A DNA stretch of 64,000 nucleotides from Nansenia antarctica. Its lineage: Eukaryota; Chordata; Actinopteri; Argentiniformes; Microstomatidae. The translations under genes and the position numbers were made by a program. Below are positions 37,763 through 61,886 of the stretch, piece after piece (positions within the stretch are counted from its first letter, which is position 1; the number at the start of each line of letters is the position of its first letter). Where the stretch lies: the NCBI GenBank assembly GCA_963989245.1, contig OZ022342.1, positions 14,182,995 to 14,246,994 on the forward strand, given 5' to 3'. The notes beneath the pieces were generated by a model. It did not search any database, was not told the DNA's origin, and saw nothing but the letters and a program-made list of their open reading frames with translations.

Positions 37763-40700
37763 TCAGCAGTCCTGATAAATGCACTCTGCAGAGACAACCT
37801 CTGGCCTCTTAAAAGGGTTGCATTTCTCCAACTCCACTGTCTTCCCTGTGTAGTCAATACACAGCACACTTTGATGGCGCATCCCTAGGCCACATGTCCG
37901 TGAGCAAGCAGACCATGGCCCCATTTGCCAGACTGGGCAGGGCAGGTCGCCACAAGGCCGGATGTCCACTGGCCTTAGGTCCTCATCACAGAAGAAGGAC
38001 AGGGAGCCTGCCCCGTCCCGGCACTCCACGTTCCTGCGAGACCAACCAAAGCCACAGCTCTTGGAGCACTCTGACCACTCCCCCAGGACCCACTCAGCAC
38101 CCCCAAATGGCAGGATGGCATGCAGTAGGCCCCTGCCCTCAGAGCCAGGCTTGCTGAAAGGCACATCCCTGGGGAGGAAGAAGGTATACTTGACCCGTGG
38201 GGGAGAGGCGTCTCCAGCTGTGGACAGGACCTGGATGGTGACTGCCTGGCGGAGGCTCTGGTAACTGAGGATCCGCTCCAGGGTTGTTGAGGAGCCGCTG
38301 TATCGGAACACTGCACCTGGAACAGGGATGTCCTGCTCTGCTGTCGACACAGAGTAATTCCCATTCAGGATGTAGGCCCCTCCCTCTGTCTTTAAAGCCA
38401 GGTAGTTGCCATCATGCTTGATCCCGCGATGGCTTTTCTGCTTGATGTCAATATTGGTGGCTCCAGCCGGAATAGTCACAATATCGTTATAACCAAATCT
38501 GTGAGAAAGACAGAGAAACCTGTCAAGAGTTTGAATTCATCTACAGTGTGTCTGCTAAAGACTCCTTGAACAGCATGTTGATGATGTCTATGAGAAAGGA
38601 TTAATCCCCAAAACACAGTGAATAATTTGTGCATTTTCATACAAATTCTGCGCAGAAGACATTTTCCTTTACTCACAAGGCCTTATTCATGGATCCAGTG
38701 ATCTTCCTGCAAGTTGTACCATCACCCCCACATATGCCACACTTGTCCAGCTTTACACTGGATCCGATCACTTGGTCACAGCCTGCTTTGACACACTGGC
38801 CCTGGACACAGATGGACGTGGTGTCTGGGCCACATGTAGTGCCATCAATGACCTGTCCACCATGGGGACACATTAGGAGGGAACAGCAATTGAAATCAAA
38901 TGATTTATTGTATGTTGATGTAGGAACAGATATTTTCAATACATCTTAGGAAAAGCATAGCTTTGGAAAGGATGATTACAATTTAATGATAAATGATGTG
39001 CAAACTCCTTAGATGAATCAAAGGATCAAAGTTAACAATTGACTCAATTTGTACCTTGGCTTCAAAGACTTTGAATTCATTGCTGCCTCTTGCTCTGCAA
39101 AACAACTTGCATCTGTCCCTGGGCGACACACCATTGTATTTGGGTATCCACTGCTTCACGTTCCCATAGATATCCAGGTAACGGTCACTGTTGTACTTCT
39201 CACACTGCTCATCTCGAAAACTCTTACCTGGAAAGAGAAAGATCATGTCACGTCAGTCTTATCCTAGTCTCTTTTGACAGACTTAGGGGACTCTGCACAC
39301 TCCACACACTCAAGAGTCTGTCAAACACAACTTGTTTAATGGCTATTGGGCAGTCATAAGTGGGTGGGCCACTATGTCCATTTACTGACAGGTCATAGCA
39401 CCAGATCTCACAAGCGGGCAAATCCTGTTTTAAAATTTAAAAATGTCTAACTTCTAGGTTGGAGCTTCCTCAGGGTTAAAACTTTGTCCACAGTGTTTTC
39501 GAATTAGAACCAATCACATTAGATCACTGTTTGGGTTCTCACTCGCATAGTGCCCATTTAAGTAGCCTATAACAGGTGTTGTGTGGGAGAGGCTAGTCTT
39601 ATTCCTGCGGTTCTGCAAGCAAGTCCGGAAAACTGTGGCTAGACTGCATCACTGAATACTGGCAATTGAATTAGGGTTAGTGATTGTTGGGTTTACCATG
39701 ATCTTCTTGGCAGGCCTGGATGTTACAGGACTGGTACTTGACTCTCTGGCCCACGCAATAAGCCCCGCCATTCAGTGGCTCAGGTTCAGTACATTCTCTT
39801 TGAGAGAACTCCACCCCTCCTCCACATGACCGAGAGCATGGCCCCCAGGGTCCCCACACCCCCCAATCTCCATCCACAGCTTCCTAAAACACAGCCACAG
39901 CAGATGATCAGCACCATTTTCATTTGACACTTACTATACTACGAGACATTCATAAACAATACCCAAACTAAGAATGTACAGTATCAATAACATCAATTTA
40001 CAGTATCAATGATTATTAATACTGTAAATGCCTAACTGACGGTAGTTTATTTCATGCATAATATGAAATGATTTATACATCAATAATGTGATCTCTTAAT
40101 AATGTGTAGTGACACCCCAGTCATTTGGAACAGTAGCACACCAGTGTTGATAAGAGTTTTTGTTTGGTGAGGGTTTTTTATTTGGCACCTCCTCTGGCAT
40201 GTCATCGCCTGCAGTCTGCCACGCGTGTAAGTGCCTTCCGTGTGTCTAGCTCCACATACTCAGAGCTCCTGGCATGTGCAAAGATACTGCATTTCATTTC
40301 TCTAGGGTTTTTACGAGTTGGCCACAAGAACCCTTCTAACAGCCAGGGTGTCTGAGATCACAAGCTCGCCCCTGGAATAGGACTGTTTTTTAAGGGCTGC
40401 ACCAAATATACTCTCACTCTTTAAAGAGCTGTACCAAATATACCTTACCAGGCCATTGGATTAACATTTAGAGACCTGAATGAGAGGGGATTGATTATTT
40501 TGGGATCCCAAATGAAGCGGCGAGACAGGGGCACATGAGGAGGAGCATTTTATTTTTGAAGATGGGATTGAAATACAGACTGGGCCAGAAGCTTGGCATT
40601 GTAGAAAAACACCTATCATGGTCACATACGTGTGGTAAGAGAAACTGACAAACTTGTGAAAGAGAGAAAGTATAGAGGCAGAGAACAAGAGACCCTGCAG

Positions 40701-42149
40701 GCAAACACTGCTAAAAGCAGCAGTCGGTTGTAAACCTTCTGTAAGGTATTTAAACACGTTTTTCAGAGACCTTTACTCTCAGGCAGGTAATGGCTGTATA
40801 ATAAATCAGACTGAAGTGACTCAGACAGAATCATCCTCTGTAGCATGCCTACCTCCCTCTCCTGCTGATGAGTCACTGCACAGACACCGCCTTGGCAGGT
40901 GGCGTTGGCCCCACAGGGCGTGCCATTGGCCCAGGGCAGACTGCCGTTACGGGTGGTGCAGTGTGGCTGGCCCTCCTCTCGGCACCAGAGCTGGCTACAG
41001 ATCAGGTCCTCTGGGGCATCTGGGCACTGGGTGAATTCCTCCCCAAAAGCCTGTTGGCACTGCCGGTCCAGCCCATATGTGTGACCTGGCGGCTCCAAGG
41101 GCAAAGGAAGGGTCTGCTCTGGGGGATCCAGCAAGCAGTCACCTGGAAGAGGAACATAGACAGCCACACTCATGTAACTTAGTGATATATTACTCATTCA
41201 CTGACATTTTGGAGGACCCAGACATACTGTATTGTAGGTGTTGTAAGAGGCCTCACAGAGTCAGAAAGAGGGAACACACATTTCTATTCTATCAATCAAC
41301 TGCAAATGGATGCCAATCCGACCAGGAGTTGACTGTTATGTTTTTGAGAACCAAAACAGGTGTTCACAATTTTAGCGTGAGGGGTTATTTTCGTTGCAGA
41401 TGTACATTTCATTGCAGAGAGGAACCATGGGCCAGGTACAGATCAGACAATTTAGGAAGACATATTCTCTGCCTTTCTTAAGTTCTCTTTCCTAAAGGTA
41501 TGGACCGGTATCCCGTTGCTAAGTTGTGTGATAAATGCAGTGAAACAGAATCAATCATTTGATGGGATTTGCTTCAAGTTTTACATTATTGAAGCAGCTT
41601 TTCTTTTACATACCATCGAAGGAAGGTGGTGCAACTCTGTTTTAATTGTAAAATATTACATTTTGGTTGTCATCTACATACCAAAATGATACTGGTCTTG
41701 GCAAATGTTATTTCAACATTTCTGGTATAGTATGTTGCCTAGTAAATTGTAATTGAATCATTATTTTTTGTAGTAAAATGGCTTCTTTGCTAAATTAAAT
41801 TCTGCAGCATCAGTTCACTATGTACCTGTGGCAAGGCCAGTAAAGACAACATGTGCTGGGCTACACTCAGTTTCTCTGTGAGAGAAAACAGTTGTTAAAC
41901 CTGGAATGTGTGACGCACTAGCAGATGAGTCAGAAAACTAGAGAATGCAAGCAAAGACTGAATACCGATGGATATAAATCAACAACCAAAAAATGTCTGC
42001 TATTTCGCAACACAGATATTTCCTTGCTTTCGATTTTCACCCTAAAGCATAAAGCGGAGTGTGGAGCAGTGCTCTTTTAGAGACTGCACTAATATAGCAT
42101 CATCAATCCTAAGATGCCTTCTGCCAGCAATCACAGATGTTTCTGTGTG

Positions 42150-42204
<55 letters not shown>

Positions 42205-45200
42205 GCGTGTGCGTGTGTGTGTGTGTGTGTGATCTGATTACAGTGCTGTGTTTGTCCTGCTATGAGCAGAGACTGGAGACGCACGAGAGGCACTACAGAG
42301 AGAGAAGCTTACTCTGCCCAGATTGTTAGTTTTGACACTCTCAGCAAAATTACAAAGTGGTTTTCAGAGACCATAATTAGTGGTTAGGGAGCAAGTTAAG
42401 GCAGTGTAGGCATTGTAAAAAGAGAGAGAAAGAAAATAAACTAGTGAAAGGGATATAGAGGGATTTCTCACCACTCTAAGCTCAAAATGACATTCTCTGT
42501 GGCAAGTATTCTCTGTGGCAGGTTTCCATTAACTGTATAATAATACCCCGGCCGTTTAGAACAACTGTCTCAAAACAGTTAATTAAAGTTAATGAAACGA
42601 CAAACAGTTTTTTCTCTGCTCTGGTTTCTCAGGAATGTTTTCCCTCATTCCAAAACCAAATGAAAGCTGGGAACCACATGTTAACCAATAAGAACTAACT
42701 GTCAATACAAGATGTTTATGCATAGTGCATTGCTAACCTAACCATGATACCAGCCAATACAGCTGCACATGTAGCACACATACAGCACACCCTTGCGCAG
42801 TGGTACATAGAATAGAGATAGAGGTACTGAGATAAATATAGTCCTACCATGTCCATTGTCCAAGAACTCTGTGATATAGCGGGCACTACACGGGGACCAC
42901 GGTAGGGTCTTGTTGAGGTCAACAAATTCAGATGCCATCATGTGGTGTCCATCAAGGTGACCAAACCATTTTTCACAGTTGATTGAGTCATCATGTGGCA
43001 TGCTGAAAACATGACCTGGGGATAAAGAAAGAAGCCATGTTTAAGATGAAACATCATTGCTTGCATAATACTAGTATTTTTTTTTCTCCCTGACCCAACC
43101 CTCCCCTAAAAGGAACTTTTTATTATTTTTTATTTTTTTAAATGTGCATTATATATATTTTGCCCTACCAAATATATTTTGTTTGTTTTATTAATTTTAA
43201 CAGTTATTACAAATATATTCCATCTACTAGGTACTTTTGCAGTTGTACATGTTAAGATATTCCATTTTAATTGGTAGAGAGTGGTAGAGATTTCTTTTTT
43301 AATTCCACCCCTCAGCTGCTCCTAGCCCATTCCTGATATACCACCCTCTCTCGGTTTCCTTGTGCCATATATTTTTCAATTGTGCTGATGTCTCACATAG
43401 TTCCCGAACCTCTCAACTCAACAGCCTACACAGATTTTAAGATAAACATTACTAAGAGTATGATTATGTTGATTAATGACTTGGGTCTCGATGCTAGGGC
43501 TGGTTAAGCAATATCTAAAGGAAACCAAACACTTTTCTAACTCTAAGCTAGTTTGGAATATCAAAGAAGCATTTCGTAATATTGTGTACTGTACAGTGTT
43601 TTAATAATCGTACTAGCTTCATGACTGTTATTTGTCTTTAGACTGCTCTGCAAAGAAGCTAAAAGACAAAGTTAAAAGACTCGTCCCTTGGATCAGCGAC
43701 TTATCAAAACAAGAGGCAAGCAGAATAAGCAAGGCCAGTGTTTGTTTTAGTTTTTTTCATGGTGTGTTAACGTACCAAGCTCATGTGCCACTGTGAAGGC
43801 TGCCTGGAGGCCATTGTCCTCGATGACAGAACAGCTTCTCTTGGGGTCACACATGGTGCCCACGTCTGTCACCCCCAGGGTCGCACAGGTGTTCAGGCCA
43901 CAAATATCCTGGAGGGGGAGGGAAATAGAGAGGCATAGCATGAGAGGGAGAGCTTGAGAGGGAGAGCTTGAGAGGGAGAGCTTGAGAGGGAGAGCTTGAG
44001 AGGGAGAGCTTGAGAGGGAGAGCTTGAGAGGGAGAGCTTGAGAGGGAGAGCTTGAGAAGGGGAGCATGAGAGGGAGAGCTTGAGAAGTGAACAGAGTATC
44101 ATACTGGGAAAGAGTACATGAAAGGACAAGGGTTAGAGGAGAGGAAAGGAGTAGGGAGAGGGGGGACACTTTTCAGACACTGATATCCAGACATCGCTAC
44201 ATTTGTTCCAGACAGAGTTTTTTCCCCAAAAAAGTTAAGCTCTTGCCAGCAAAACATATTTGTCAGTGTTTCCATCGTAAAATGAAGCAAATACATGGCA
44301 GCCAGCAGACTTAGGAAGAGAGGAAATTTAACTGTGTGGTATCCAAAGCAAAGCACACAAACCTATTGAAACCCTAGTTTGAGTTGCTCTGACAGACAGT
44401 TATCTCTTTGACCTGCATACAGCGTAACTTACAAGTACTTACTGTACATTCGAATGACACCTGGGCTCTGGGGAGCCTCAATTAGTATTTTGTGTGGCTT
44501 GTCATCTACCGTCCAAGCTAAAGTAACAAGCCCTTTCTTTGGACGGTTGTGTCTTAACCAGGTGCTCATACCTGAGGTGCATTGTTTCCTCTCCTTGTTG
44601 CATTTGTTTCTCTATGGTAAATTTAACTTGAGTTGTATGGCGAATTAAACTGAGCTTCACAGTTTGTCAATTTACCTGTCTGGTAAATAAGATGGCAGTG
44701 TCATAGTGTTCTGGGTGCCTCTGGCTGATGGGGTTGAAGAGCTGCTGCCAGGTGCAGAAGTTCCTAAGGGCCACTCCTCCATTACTAGAGACCTGAGGCC
44801 CCACCTCCTCATCCTCTACCACCAACATCTTCACCACCACCAGGCTCACAGAGTTCTTCAGGCTGGGGTGTTTGTAGATCTGAGCTGCCACTGCCATCAG
44901 AGTCAAGACATAGTGCTGGATAGAGGATAGATATAAAAAACAATAACAGTCTGACCAATGTCACACTCAGTGAGTGAGTGAAACAGTTACAATACTTATA
45001 AACAGTAGGTCTACTTTGTATTGCCAACATACTCAACACTATCACTTATGGTCTACACTTTCCACATAAATGAAGACCTGACAACTCACGCTCACAGGCA
45101 TTGAGAGAATCGGCCCAAACATATAAGCCAATTGGACTGAAATGTTTAAACATTTATGTTTTTCTTTCCGTCAATAAAATGGATGGAAGGACCGCATAAA

Positions 45201-47059
45201 CAAACTCTACATGGCTTCTTTTCATTCCCAGATGGTGCAAACTCCAAAACAGCGGGTTGGTGCCAACATTTTATTTACCGTTTTAGATAGACACAGAGGC
45301 GGTGCAATAGATAGAATAACACCATACAATTATGTCTTCATTCAAATCATGCCTGGGATTATCATCGGTTGAACTGGCAAATGTCATACCGTCATTTGTT
45401 TAAATGTGTACATTTCTATGCATCATCATCAACATATCTTTTGCTTCTCTGAACTAGTGAAAATATCATTAAGTCTTAATTTCCAAATAGGACAAGTCTG
45501 TAGAAGAATCAGATACATTAGAATTAGGTCTAAGTTTACCCTTGATTTACCTTGCGCCATAACGTTTTTAAATGTTATTACAATTCTCGAGTGATTTTGT
45601 TGTTGACCTGCCAACAGACACATTATCTCTTATTGTGACATGACCCTGGATGCTTAACTTACACCATTAAACAATTTTTTGTTCTTCCTTTAACAAAAGC
45701 AGTTTTTCATTCATCTATGGTGTTTTCACATTTCGTGACGTTAGAATTATAAGGTTCTATCTCCGTTTAGGGTAGTTCAGAGATATTGAGCGTCAAAGTT
45801 TTTACATTCCAGTATGTTTTGTGAGATGGAACCTTTGTATTTGATTAATTACGAACTAAAAAATGTCAACATTTTAAAAACAACACCACACAGGCATTAA
45901 TAAACACCTAATGGTTTAGATTATGTAAAAAACTCAATTTGGACAAAAATGGAGATAGAACCTTATAATTCTAACGTCACGATTTGCCGCAAGATTTTCT
46001 TTTCAAGAGCGGGCTTTCCCGTCAACCACGGGAAGAGCGCGCGTCACGGTTGTGATAATGTGTGATGATGATATTGCTTAGCTCTGCGCCCTCCTGGCGT
46101 CCCTGACAGTGTCATTAACGACTTTCGGGCACTGTATTCCTGCATGGAAAATTAGACTGCTTTGGAAACTGTCGTGCGTAATGACGCGTTTGGACACGAG
46201 CCCATCACACTGCGCTGTCATATCGCTGCCAATCATATTTTGTAACATATCAATCATTCTATTTCTCATTCGTATAACATTTATTTTGACTTAGCGAAGT
46301 ATTATTTTTCATTTAATCATGTCGGTTTGGCCTCACCTTTATTTCGTCTCCATAGAATTGTGTCATAGTAGAATCAGCCACGACCAATGTCTCAATATAT
46401 CTTGGAGCGGAGACGAAACGTCGCTTGCGCTTCGTTTTCTCAGCATCTTGCACGTGAGAGAAATTGCCTTCGTCTGTGTCCATGAGCCGGCTATCATCCT
46501 TCATCTGATCAAAAGCAGTCTTTGAAGTCTTATGTGTATCGGTGAACACTCTCCTTTTTATAACATGCACCTGCGAGATGGATCTCTCTGCTTTTAGGAG
46601 ACCATTGGATTTGGGTTGAATAAAATATTCATCCCCGTGCGTTATGAACGTCCCTTGAATCCCGTGGCACAAGCTGACAGTGACCATGGAGTCCTGGTCA
46701 GAGTCTACTTTCCCTGAGTAGAAACAGCCTGTGAACTCTGCTCCATCCCCCGCTGTCTCGTCGCTAGTGAAGTGTCCAGAACCAGAACCGTTGAGGATCG
46801 CAACCAGATGTTTCGCTTTGATGCGCTGAATGCTTAATTTTGGAGTAACGAAGGTGTCATCTGTGTTCAAATTCAGCGTGAAATCCTGACCAAAGGCTGT
46901 CAATGTTAAACGTTGTTGCTCTTCGCTCCTTCTCCATAACCGACCGGTTCTCACACTTGTTCTGACGGGTATAATCTCCTCTGACTGCAGGAATACCTCC
47001 GAAAGCGCAACGTTAGTTAAGGAGAGGGTTAATAAAGTGATATGCAAAGTTGAACCCAT
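37763..47059 (-). CDS. adamts8: ADAMTS8-like secreted metalloprotease, 9 exons, 941 aa
   Basis: Secreted zinc metalloprotease of the ADAMTS1/8/15 group; the family cleaves hyalectan proteoglycans in extracellular matrix. Exons in transcription order: 47059-46337, 44915-44676, 43908-43776, 43015-42848, 41142-40853, 39883-39697, 39227-39055, 38852-38677, 38498-37763. All junctions are GT-AG and in phase. Layout: signal peptide about 1-20, prodomain with CFYSG, furin site KRKRR at 210-214, catalytic domain from 215 with HELGHVFSMPH (H363, E364, H367, H373) and a Met-turn near 391, disintegrin and Cys-rich modules in exon 5, central TSP1 repeat in exon 6, Cys-rich/spacer in exons 7-9, then two C-terminal TSP1 repeats (about 833-884 and 887-941). 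The first ATG downstream of the TATA box was chosen. Oddities: no cysteine lies between the prodomain pair and the furin site, and human ADAMTS8 as I recall it lacks the last TSP1 repeat. Spacer residues (KVFEAKV, IVTIPAGATNID) fit ADAMTS8 better than ADAMTS1. Confidence 0.93.
42145..42231. repeat. (GT)n microsatellite, adamts8 intron 4
   Basis: GT dinucleotides with a few GC interruptions. Confidence 0.95.
43941..44084. repeat. 14-bp minisatellite in adamts8 intron 2
   Basis: About ten copies of GAGAGGGAGAGCTT just upstream (on the minus strand) of the exon 3 acceptor at 43909. Confidence 0.9.
45734..45981. mobile_element. MITE in adamts8 intron 1
   Basis: A 31-bp arm starting CGTGACGTTAGAATTATAAG at 45734-45764 is the exact reverse complement of 45951-45981. 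ATTT flanks both sides (45730-45733 and 45982-45985), a likely 4-bp target duplication. The internal 186 bp is noncoding. Confidence 0.65.
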
Positions 47060-47353
47060 GTTATGTTTATTATACGCACTGTCTAATAAAGAAACGTTTG
47101 CATTTAGCAAATGACCTGAAAATGAAAGTCACTGATTAATTCACTAATTAATTAGAATAAACGGCACTCTTTACCCACTAAGATCGAAAACCAAAGCGGT
47201 AACAAAATACATTAAATATCCTTCAAACTGATAGGTTATTCTTGCTTATTAGTTGTTATTAGCCTAAATGTTAATTCCTAAAATAGCATTAGAAGCCCGG
47301 GCTTGAGACCCATTGCAGCAGACTGAATTAACGGCGGCTGCTCGTGACTGTGG

Positions 47354-47361
47354 TATTTATA
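47354..47361 (-). promoter_or_regulatory. adamts8: adamts8 TATA box
   Basis: The minus strand reads TATAAATA, a consensus TATA box, 295 bp upstream of the start codon at 47059. Transcription would start near 47325, giving a 5' UTR of roughly 265 bp. The first ATG in that leader in the coding frame is the assigned start. Confidence 0.6.
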
Positions 47362-49241
47362 CAGGCTTGCTCCTCTAAAACATAAGTGGTTTATTTTTTG
47401 ATACCCACTCCTGCTGCTCTCTCCTCCCCCTCTTGCGCATAGAAACCCCCCCACCGTAAACCCCAATTGATTGTACCAGGCAGCACGCCCCCTTCAATAC
47501 CTCCGACACTCTGGACCGAGTACATCAACTGTTGTACATTTCTTGGCTAAAAACCACTGATCTAGAGTATTGCTGGGCTTTCTGTTCAGAGCGAAGCATA
47601 TCAAAAGCATTACTAAAAGCGCAACTCATCATCAGACAATGTGGACTATTGACAACTGAATCAAATGACCCGTAGACTGTAGGGCCTACAGATTCTAAGC
47701 ACATAACTAGATGATATAAGAGTTAACTAGGCTGCTGCAGTGACCAAACAGTGCCCTTGCTATAACCTGCTCCCGATGAATGACTTTTAGGCTATCGGTG
47801 CATGATTAGCAGGCCTAGTCGCAAATTCTATACAATGTGTGATATATTATTGAATTGAAAACGCACGTGGAATGATAATGGAATACATAAATATGATACT
47901 CTTATCAAATCGTTTTTCTAGTAGTAGGCCTAAATGAGAGCATAGTAAGAAATAAAGTTCTGAAATCAATCGGTTATGGTCAGGTAAAATTAGGCTACGC
48001 TTAGGCCTATCACAAACTAGCCTATACTTCGTTCGAAAGTTTCAATCAAAATGCCAACTTTTCAATGTTCCAACTCAAACGCATTCACATTAACTTTCAT
48101 CAAGTCACCAATTTCGATCTCAACTCTATTAAACGGCTATGATGTGTCCTGTGTTTTAACCACACGGTGGCAGTATTGTTTCACAATTCAAATGTTGCGT
48201 TGAGATGCATTGTTGTTGTTTTACAATGAAATTCATTCGAATGAAATGCGATTAGGCTAAATAAACGATCCACACGGTTGCAATTTTTATGGAAACATTT
48301 TGTACAAATTATTATTAACTGCGCTCTTGTTTTGTTAGAAAATATTCGGGATAGATATAGGACAAATGGACAGTAGCCATACCTAGTCTATCAAAGTTGT
48401 ATGCGGCCTGTGTGCCACAAGATGTCGCGCATGTATTAGGCCTAGGCTACAGTATGACAAATATATCTTCTTGATACCACAAGGCATCAGTCTCTTATAA
48501 GTAGCCTGTGTTCACAGCACTTTTATAATGTTATTTAAAAAGCAAAAGCAGCACAACAAATGAACAGATGGTGTCCAAGTAACCAATTCCTAACTTTTTA
48601 TTTCACTGATAGCAGCATGTGATGTTGTCCATGGTAAATATAGCCCCACGCAATCAAATAATCATTTAGCTACGTCCTCCTCCACACTGTCAGAAAAGAA
48701 TGTGAACATGCACGAATCAGACATATACATGATGGTACAGATTAAACTGCATTTGCACTGTGGATAGTTTACGATTGAATACATGTAACAATACAATTAC
48801 GCACTAATTACGCACTGGTTTAGCCACTAGGTGATTCGTTATGTTGTCCCTGGGGCCATGCATGGCATGCCTTGCCTTTATAATATGTGTATTTTTAAAC
48901 AAACATTCTACAGATTCCAGAATATATAATAATGTCAGTTAGTAGAGTATAATCAACTGCAAACTATGGCATTAATTCCACGTTATCGCCTTGGATGTTG
49001 CGTTGGGTATACGCCGTGGAGGCGGGGTGGTTGCCACGCGCTACACTGCACCGTTCAACCCCAAGAAAGTGGGAGGGAGACCCGGTTATTGCAGTCCGTC
49101 GAAGTGATGATGCTTCTACTTACAGAGTTTCAAGTGGTTGCGGTGTAAACCTTGAACTGGGACACATAACCAATGAGCTTTCCCGAGCGCCTCCCCAAAA
49201 CTCTGATTACAATTTCCTAATGTTTACACATGACGCAAATG
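47362..49241. promoter_or_regulatory. Shared divergent promoter interval adamts8/adamts15
   Basis: About 1.9 kb between the two TATA-type elements, without ORFs, microsatellites or recognised transposons, in contrast to nearby introns. It probably holds regulatory sequence for both proteases. No individual site is claimed. Confidence 0.4.
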
Positions 49242-49248
49242 CATAAAA
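49242..49248 (+). promoter_or_regulatory. adamts15: adamts15 TATA-like element
   Basis: CATAAAA about 245 bp upstream of the ATG, directly preceded by TGACGCAAAT, a CRE/C-EBP-like sequence at 49231-49240. A start of transcription near 49270 would give a leader of about 220 bp. Weaker than the adamts8 box. Confidence 0.4.
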
Positions 49249-49488
49249 CCCACAGAAAGCAGCAATCGGCTCAGCAGACAGGTAGAACATGGAAGTGAGT
49301 CATATACTGAGGACGGAGGAGCATTTTGCACTGAGAGGATTTACAGCTTCAATGTTTTAAAAATACGGCGCCTTGGATTATTCTGTCGTAGCCTACTGAT
49401 CTCTGATTTAATAGATTTCAGAGTGAACACGATTCACTAGTCGTTCTTTATCAATTCCTGATCATTGCATTAATTCATAAATACAAAC

Positions 49489-61886
<12,398 letters not shown>

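Noticed and set aside
37763..47059. Identification of the minus-strand protease as adamts1
   Set aside because: Three TSP1 repeats recall ADAMTS1, but spacer motifs and the zbtb44/adamts15 neighbours fit ADAMTS8.
47060..47110. In-frame N-terminal extension of adamts8 upstream of 47059
   Set aside because: The extended frame begins with TTG, not ATG, and the ATG at 47059 is followed at once by a good signal peptide.
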